DNA of 21,372 nt from assembly GCA_021836225.1 (NCBI GenBank), contig JAKBJA010000010.1, forward strand, positions 1-21,372, read 5' to 3'. This document shows positions 16,891 through 21,372 of the stretch, one piece after another (the first letter of the stretch is position 1; every line of letters starts with the position of its first letter). The position numbers and the translations under genes were made by a program. Below the pieces are notes generated by a model. The model had not been told where the DNA came from. It searched no databases and was given only the letters and a program-made list of their open reading frames with translations. This stretch comes from Pseudomonadota bacterium. Lineage in GTDB: Bacteria; Pseudomonadota; Gammaproteobacteria; Burkholderiales; Thiobacillaceae.

Positions 16891-18261
16891 TTAAGCGGCA
16901 GCGCGCGCCTTGTGCGCGCGTACCTGATTCAAAAAAGGCGCGATCCAGCCCTGCGCGCCAGTGCCGCGACGATGCACATAGCCAGCCAGCAGGTTGTGTT
17001 GCTGATAGCCGTCATGCTGACCGTCGATACCATGACCGCGCTGCACCTTATAAGCATATATGGAGTCGGCCGGCAGGTTTTCCAAGCTCGAGTAGTGAAA
17101 TTCATGCGCCGGGATCGGTGCGGTTTCCTGCCAGCGGTCCTCGCCGGTCGGCTGCAGGCGGGCATAGCCCCGCCCGACCGGGCGTTCGTGCATCACCGTG
17201 TCGCCCGGAACCACACCGACCATCTGCCGTTTTTCACCCCGCCAGCTGAGACTTTTCGACAGATACATCAGCCCACCGCATTCGGCATAGGTCGGCAGCC
17301 CCCCTTCGATGGCACCGCGAATCTGCGTGCGCAGGGCTGTGTTGGCTTCCAGTTCGATCATGAACATTTCAGGGAAGCCGCCGCCGATGATGAGGCCGTC
17401 GACCTCAGGTAACGCCTGCCCATGCAGGGTGTCGATATCGACCAGTTCCACGTTGGCGGCGCGGAGGCTGTCGAGATCCTCGCTGTAGTAAAAACCGAAG
17501 GCCTGGTCGTGCGCGATGCCGATGCGCAGCCGCTCGGCTGGCTCTGTCATTTCAGTCGGAAGCGGAACGTTGAGGGCCGGCGCACTGTCGGCAATCCCCA
17601 GCAAGCGCTCAAGATCGACCTGCGCTGCCACGCGTTCTCCGACGTGCTGAATCCGCGCGCGCGCCACATCCTGCTCGTTGGCCGGTACCAAGCCGAGATG
17701 GCGTTCGGCGATCTGCATGCTCGCCTCGTGCTGCACCGCGCCGATCACCTCGACGTCGGTGTAATGCTCGATCACCGCGCGCAGTTTCGATTCATGACGG
17801 CTGCCGCCGAGGTTGTTGAGAATGACTCCAGCGATGCGGATATCCGGATCGAATGCCTGATAGCCCAGGATCAGCGGCGCGACGCCGCGCGTCATGCCGC
17901 GCGCGTCGATCACCAGCACCACCGGCGCGTCCAGCAGCTTGGCGAGCGCCGCGTTGCTGTTGCTGCCATCGAGATCGAGTCCGTCGTACAGGCCCTTGTT
18001 GCCTTCGATCAGGCTGATGCGGGCACTGGCTGCAGCGCGGACGAACTGCTGCTCGATCTCGTTGCGTTGCATCATGTGGAAATCGAGGTTGTAGCAGGGG
18101 CGCTGCGCCGCCATCCCCAGCCACAGGGGGTCGATATAGTCGGGCCCTTTCTTGAACGGCTGCACCGCATGGCCGCGCGCATGCAGCGCAGCGCAGAGGC
18201 CCAGGGTGAGCGTGGTCTTGCCGGATGATTTATGCGCGGCCGAAATGAAGACGCGGGGCAT
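16891..18261 (-). CDS. dsrN: DsrN, glutamine-dependent siro(haem)amide synthase (CobB/CbiA-like)
   Basis: DsrN is a homologue of cobyrinate a,c-diamide synthase. In sulfur oxidisers it is proposed to amidate siroheme to the siro(haem)amide used by DsrAB. The 456-residue protein starts with a P-loop-type dethiobiotin-synthase-like domain, ISAAHKSSGKTTLTLG (from residue 6). It includes FKKGPDYIDPLW and SLIEGNKGLYDGLDLDGSN, all typical of CbiA. The C-terminal class I glutamine amidotransferase domain has IIGGGFPEMF, the catalytic Cys in LPTYAECGGLMYLS (C328) and the late His pair in AHEFHYSS (H386/H389). Two in-frame ATGs lie upstream (18288 and 18273); I chose 18261 because the conserved region starts MPRVFISAAH, but the start is uncertain. 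A 7-bp inverted repeat (18272-18288) covers the alternative starts. Confidence 0.92.
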   Translation of the reverse strand: MPRVFISAAHKSSGKTTLTLGLCAALHARGHAVQPFKKGPDYIDPLWLGMAAQRPCYNLDFHMMQRNEIEQQFVRAAASARISLIEGNKGLYDGLDLDGSNSNAALAKLLDAPVVLVIDARGMTRGVAPLILGYQAFDPDIRIAGVILNNLGGSRHESKLRAVIEHYTDVEVIGAVQHEASMQIAERHLGLVPANEQDVARARIQHVGERVAAQVDLERLLGIADSAPALNVPLPTEMTEPAERLRIGIAHDQAFGFYYSEDLDSLRAANVELVDIDTLHGQALPEVDGLIIGGGFPEMFMIELEANTALRTQIRGAIEGGLPTYAECGGLMYLSKSLSWRGEKRQMVGVVPGDTVMHERPVGRGYARLQPTGEDRWQETAPIPAHEFHYSSLENLPADSIYAYKVQRGHGIDGQHDGYQQHNLLAGYVHRRGTGAQGWIAPFLNQVRAHKARAAA

Positions 18262-18271
18262 ACGATCTTTC

Positions 18272-18288
18272 ATGGGCTTATAGCCCAT
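18272..18288 (-). promoter_or_regulatory. Small hairpin over the possible dsrN starts
   Basis: ATGGGCT-ATA-AGCCCAT is a perfect 7-bp inverted repeat with a 3-base loop. It contains two of the three in-frame ATG codons for dsrN, and its right arm ends 10 bases before the preferred ATG at 18261. If it folds in the mRNA it would mask the first two starts, which favours the third or makes initiation adjustable. Confidence 0.4.
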
Positions 18289-18376
18289 AGAAAGGCGGAG
18301 TCCCCTTGTGGGGCATTGGAGCCCCGCGCTTCTCGGATCCGTTTAGGTCGGCTTGCTGATTCATGCTGCTCAATCC

Positions 18377-18400
18377 CCTGCCGGGAGTATGCCCGGCAGG
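18377..18400 (-). promoter_or_regulatory. Stem-loop between dsrP and dsrN
   Basis: CCTGCCGGG (18377-18385) and CCCGGCAGG (18392-18400) form a perfect GC-rich 9-bp stem with a 6-base loop, starting 9 bases after the dsrP stop. On the transcribed strand it is followed by GGATTGAGC rather than a T-run, so it is not a classical terminator. An RNase barrier or attenuation element that lowers expression of dsrN relative to dsrJOP would fit. Confidence 0.55.
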
Positions 18401-18409
18401 TTCAGGCGA

Positions 18410-19612
18410 TCAGTGCTCCAGCTTGGCGACGGTGGCGTCGTCCAGGCTGGCCGGCAGCAGGCGCAGCACCTTGATCGCGAACACGGTCACGAGCAGAGCG
18501 ATCGCCACGCCGCCGAGGCCGAGGAAGAGTTCGGGCAGGCTGGGCGAATAGCTGTGCACTTCGCCATCGAAGAAACTGCTCTTCTCGGTCAGGCCGGGGA
18601 ACATGTCGAGCGGATAGGCCTGCGCACCGATGATGGTGACATACATCTGCGCCATGCCGCCGAGGATGACGAGCGCACACGCGATCATGATCCAGCTGCG
18701 CTGCTTGCCAAGACCGCTCAGCAGGATCACCAGCGGCGCCACGCAGCCGATGACGATCTGCCCAACCCAGAACAGCGTGGTGAAGGTGCCGCCGTCGCGG
18801 AGGATGAAGGCTTCCACCGCATGATACTTGGTGAAGTAGAGGTTGGTCATGTGGTGCACGACGACGAAATACAGCACCGCCGCGACGAACACGACCAACA
18901 GGGTCTTCAGGCGCATCATCACCGCATCGCCGAGGGTGCGACCGGTCCAGGCGTACGCTGCGGCCAGTACCATCAGGTAGATGGCCAGGCCATAGGCAAA
19001 CGACATGATGATGAACATCGGCGCCAGCATGGCGGTGCCATACAGTTCGCGCGCGACCAGGAAGCCGAACAGCGAGCCGGTACCGGTCGTCAGCACCAGA
19101 CGCCAGATGAAAGCTGCGGTGCCCGCCGCCTTGGAGTAGGTTTTGACGTTGCGGTCCAGCATCGTCCACAGGTAGATGCCCACCAGCCCGAAGAAGCCGG
19201 AATACAGGAACACGTTCCAGGTGAACATCGACTTGAAGTTGAAGTGCGTCATCGCCACGATCAGACGATCCGAGCGTCCCAGGTCGAGCACCAGCACCAG
19301 CAGGCCGCCCAGCATCAGTGCCAGCGACAGGATCGCCGACAGCGGCGCCAGCGGCTTGTACATCGGCTTGTTGAACACCGAGGCGATCGAGGCGACGTTC
19401 AATGCACCCGAGGCGGCCACGATCAGGAACACCGCAAACACGTGCGGCAGGCCCCAGACGATCTGATTGTCCATGCCGGTCACGACGTGGCCGTGGTGGT
19501 GCATGTAGTTCCAGGCCAATGCGCCGAACAGCACGAACAGGCCGAGGAAACCGAACAGCGCCCAGTACTTCGGGCTGCTGCCTTCTACTTCGCGGAAGGT
19601 AATGCTTGCCAT
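18410..19612 (-). CDS. dsrP: DsrP, NrfD/PsrC-type integral membrane subunit of DsrMKJOP
   Basis: The 400-residue protein is a polytopic inner-membrane subunit with about ten hydrophobic spans, from KYWALFGFLGLFVLFGALAW to VAIALLVTVFAIKVLRLLPA. NrfD-family features include the loop EGSSPKYWALFG near the N-terminus and GLPHVFAVFLIVAASGALN. In the DsrMKJOP complex DsrP is held to exchange electrons between the quinone pool and the periplasmic DsrO/DsrJ. There is no haem-binding motif in the sequence itself. It begins 6 bases after the dsrO stop, so it is tightly coupled. The C-terminus is predicted to be cytoplasmic (DDATVAKLEH). It is followed by the strong hairpin before dsrN. Confidence 0.94.
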   Translation of the reverse strand: MASITFREVEGSSPKYWALFGFLGLFVLFGALAWNYMHHHGHVVTGMDNQIVWGLPHVFAVFLIVAASGALNVASIASVFNKPMYKPLAPLSAILSLALMLGGLLVLVLDLGRSDRLIVAMTHFNFKSMFTWNVFLYSGFFGLVGIYLWTMLDRNVKTYSKAAGTAAFIWRLVLTTGTGSLFGFLVARELYGTAMLAPMFIIMSFAYGLAIYLMVLAAAYAWTGRTLGDAVMMRLKTLLVVFVAAVLYFVVVHHMTNLYFTKYHAVEAFILRDGGTFTTLFWVGQIVIGCVAPLVILLSGLGKQRSWIMIACALVILGGMAQMYVTIIGAQAYPLDMFPGLTEKSSFFDGEVHSYSPSLPELFLGLGGVAIALLVTVFAIKVLRLLPASLDDATVAKLEH

Positions 19613-19618
19613 GTTGAT

Positions 19619-20395
19619 TTAGATTCCGTGATAGCGAACGCCGAGGTTGAGATTGAGGTCGGCACGCACCTGCTTGGTCGGCAGTTCGCGCAGCCGCTTG
19701 GAAATCTCGCTTTCGGGGTCATTCATGTCGCCGAACAGCAAGGCGTTGTGACCCGCGGCGGTACACGCTTCGGCACACGCAGTGTTGCCGTCGCCGCGAT
19801 CGACCTTCTGCACGCACAGGGTGCAGGATTCGACGCAGCCGATGCCGCGCGGCACATCCGCCTTCTGGGTGTCGTTCAGCGACTCGTGCACCAGCGAACG
19901 CGCCTTGTAGGGACACGCCATCATGCAGTAGCGGCAGCCGATGCAGGTGTGGCGGTTGACCAGCACGATGCCGTCGGCGCGCTTGAACGACGCGCCGGTC
20001 GGGCAGACATCGACGCAGGGCGGCTCGGCGCAGTGCTGGCACATCATCGGCAGATTGGTTTCCATCTGCGTCAGCGGATCCTGCAGTTCCAGCTTGCGGA
20101 TCCATTGCGGCGCCTGCTTGGGATGCTGGCTATCGGCCACCGGCGTCCAGCCATTTTCGGTGCTGCATGCCGTCACGCAATCATTGCAGCCGGTGGCGCA
20201 CTTGGTCGCGTCGACCAGCATGCCCCAGCGCACGGCGCCACTGGCGGCCTGGTCTTCCGGACGGCCGTGCGCCACTTCGACCAGCATCACGCCGGGCGCA
20301 ATGACCAGGCCCGCGGCTGCCGCGGCGGCACCGACAAAGCGGCGCCGCTCAGGCGAGTTGGGCGTGTTGTCAGACATCGGTTTAAGTTCGCTCAT
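19619..20395 (-). CDS. dsrO: DsrO, Tat-exported periplasmic iron-sulfur protein
   Basis: The 258-residue protein is the ferredoxin-like subunit of DsrMKJOP. The N-terminus has a twin-arginine signal, SPERRRFVGAAAAAAGLV (R17-R19), so it is exported folded with its clusters. Cysteine groups follow the pattern of DMSO-reductase beta-type proteins: CATGCNDCVTAC, CQHCAEPPCVDVCP, CIGCRYCMMACP and CTLC with a later CAEAC, enough for up to four cubane clusters. The reading frame is open upstream, but I chose the ATG at 20395: it overlaps the dsrJ stop as ATGA and puts the Tat motif at the right distance. A second ATG at 20377 is possible. It would pass electrons between DsrJ and DsrP. Confidence 0.94.
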   Translation of the reverse strand: MSELKPMSDNTPNSPERRRFVGAAAAAAGLVIAPGVMLVEVAHGRPEDQAASGAVRWGMLVDATKCATGCNDCVTACSTENGWTPVADSQHPKQAPQWIRKLELQDPLTQMETNLPMMCQHCAEPPCVDVCPTGASFKRADGIVLVNRHTCIGCRYCMMACPYKARSLVHESLNDTQKADVPRGIGCVESCTLCVQKVDRGDGNTACAEACTAAGHNALLFGDMNDPESEISKRLRELPTKQVRADLNLNLGVRYHGI

Positions 20396-20889
20396 TGGGC
20401 AACCCCAGCCATCTCTTCTGCACTGATCTTGCTTGCTGCCTGGGCAGCCAGCTTGTGCTTGTAGTGCGCGGTTTCCGCATTCAGCGGATGCATCGCCGCC
20501 GAGGCTTTCGGCTTGGTCGAGTGGCAATCGAAGCAGTCGATTTTCACTGCCGCATAGCTGTGGCAGCTCACGCAGAAATCATCCTTGGCTGACGCAACGC
20601 TGCCCGTCTTCTCACTGGCGTGGCAGTTGATGCATTCCTTGAGGCTGTATTTCTTGGTGCGCACGCCCTCGATCACGGCCTTGTCGCGGTGGTGATCCAG
20701 AAATTTCATGTGGTCGCGCCGCATGATGTCGGTCGGTTCCACGCATTGCTCACCCTTGACCGCCTTGGTGATGACCGGCTTGGGCGCGCCGCCGGCCTTG
20801 GGCTGGTCGTCCGACCCGGCCCAGGCCAGGGCCGCAGTCGTCAGCGCGACCGCACCCAGAGCCAGGAGGCGTTTGATTTTGCCTGCCAC
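20392..20889 (-). CDS. dsrJ: DsrJ, periplasmic triheme cytochrome c
   Basis: The 165-residue protein has a Sec-type signal (KIKRLLALGAVALTTAALAWA, possible cleavage after residue 24) or an uncleaved anchor. It has exactly three CXXCH haem c sites: CINCH (86-90), CVSCH (106-110) and CFDCH (119-123). The only other cysteine is C49, in GEQCVEPTDIMRRDHM, the region that provides the unusual Cys haem ligand in Allochromatium DsrJ. The start is GTG at 20889, two bases after the dsrL stop, with only a weak GGGTGA upstream. DsrJ is the periplasmic end of the DsrMKJOP complex; its partner or substrate is not settled, and a role in handling sulfur intermediates has been proposed for it. Confidence 0.95.
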   Translation of the reverse strand: MAGKIKRLLALGAVALTTAALAWAGSDDQPKAGGAPKPVITKAVKGEQCVEPTDIMRRDHMKFLDHHRDKAVIEGVRTKKYSLKECINCHASEKTGSVASAKDDFCVSCHSYAAVKIDCFDCHSTKPKASAAMHPLNAETAHYKHKLAAQAASKISAEEMAGVAQ

Positions 20890-20891
20890 GC

Positions 20892-21372
20892 TTAGTCACC
20901 CATACCCATGACGATGTAACCGGTCGGGCAGACGTCTGCACAGATGTGGCAGCCGATGCACTTGGCGTAGTCGGTGTCGACGTAACGACCCACGGTGGGG
21001 TTGTCCTTCTTCTTCACCTTGAACACGGCGGTCTGCGGGCAGTAGACCACGCAGTTGTCGCACTCGAAGCACTGGCCGCAGGACATGCAGCGCTTGGCCT
21101 CTTCAACGACCGCCTTGTCGGACAGGGCATGCAGACGCTCTTCGAAGTTGCCCAGCGCGCCTTCCTTGTCGAGCACGGTCACGTCACGGATGTTGCGCGC
21201 GACGTTGGGGAAATGACCGAGGAACAGTTCGTTGTGCGGGATGATGTGGCGCTGCGAACGGTCTTCGAAGTTGTGCAGGATGTCCTTGCGCTCCGAGGTG
21301 CCCCAGATCTGGCCCTTGACTTCGCTGTACTCGTGGCCGGATTCGAGCCACTTGCGGATTTCGTCGAAGTGG
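20892..21372 (-). CDS. dsrL: DsrL, C-terminal part of the iron-sulfur flavoprotein NAD(P)H oxidoreductase (partial)
   Basis: Only the last 159 or so residues lie in the window; the gene runs off the right edge without its start. The visible part contains RKDILHNFEDRSQRHIIPHN and HALSDKAVVEEAKRCMSC. It ends in a two-cluster ferredoxin domain with CMSCGQCFECDNCVVYCP and CIGCHICADVCPTGYIVMG. This is the known C-terminal arrangement of DsrL, whose missing N-terminal part should be a GltD-like FAD/NAD(P)H domain. DsrL is essential for sulfur oxidation through the reverse Dsr pathway and interacts with DsrAB, passing electrons to NAD+. Its place directly before dsrJ matches the canonical operon order and distinguishes it from other GltD-like proteins. 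Confidence 0.9.
   Translation of the reverse strand, partial: HFDEIRKWLESGHEYSEVKGQIWGTSERKDILHNFEDRSQRHIIPHNELFLGHFPNVARNIRDVTVLDKEGALGNFEERLHALSDKAVVEEAKRCMSCGQCFECDNCVVYCPQTAVFKVKKKDNPTVGRYVDTDYAKCIGCHICADVCPTGYIVMGMGD

Noticed and set aside
18353..20464. Plus-strand open frame of about 700 codons opposite dsrP and dsrO
   Set aside because: An antisense shadow rich in His, Gln and Arg with no recognisable domain. dsrP and dsrO are clear on the other strand.

Overview
The window reads as chromosomal DNA of a sulfur-oxidising betaproteobacterium, most like Thiobacillus and its relatives. That placement is inferred from high G+C, protein resemblance and the sulfur-oxidation gene set; no rRNA is present to fix the taxon. 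The defining feature is the right-hand 7 kb. On the minus strand it carries the downstream half of a dissimilatory sulfite reductase (dsr) operon in the order known from Allochromatium: dsrL (cut by the window edge), dsrJ, dsrO, dsrP, dsrN, dsrR. It is followed by a siroheme synthase gene (cysG) and a protein-kinase-like gene.

Layout, left to right. Bases 18-4169 (+) hold hemF (aerobic coproporphyrinogen III oxidase) and a large bifunctional penicillin-binding protein, 3 bases apart. Bases 4234-6101 (+) hold a two-component pair related to NarX/NarL: a soluble GAF histidine kinase and a LuxR-type response regulator, overlapping by 4 bases. Bases 6210-7592 (+) hold three small genes: a GNAT acetyltransferase, a YjdM/PhnA zinc-ribbon protein and a group 1 truncated haemoglobin. 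Bases 7606-12325 (-) hold a pyruvate:ferredoxin/flavodoxin oxidoreductase (nifJ) and, one base downstream, a dihydroorotate-dehydrogenase-like flavoprotein. A 176-base divergent intergenic region separates nifJ from a YbaL-type K+/H+ antiporter (12502-14208, +). Bases 14265-21372 (-) are the dsr-cysG-kinase block.

How the genes work together. DsrJ, DsrO and DsrP are the periplasmic and membrane parts of the DsrMKJOP electron-transfer complex. DsrL is the cytoplasmic iron-sulfur flavoprotein that takes electrons from sulfide/persulfide oxidation by DsrAB. DsrN (an amidase like cobyrinate a,c-diamide synthase) and CysG together would make the siro(haem)amide cofactor of DsrAB. DsrR is the cysteine-free A-type-carrier homologue specific to sulfur oxidisers. 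The left half looks like ordinary chromosome: haem synthesis, cell wall and redox or nitrogen-oxide sensing. HemF needs O2 and NifJ is usually O2-sensitive, which suggests a facultative or microaerophilic life.

The most unusual item is at the 5' end of nifJ. A 48-bp segment containing a strong palindrome lies in frame after the fourth or fifth codon and is flanked by perfect 9-bp direct repeats. Removing the segment plus one repeat restores a canonical NifJ N-terminus, so it looks like a tiny palindromic element captured in coding sequence. I saw no rRNA, tRNA, CRISPR array, full insertion sequence or phage gene. No gene-free stretch exceeds 180 bases.
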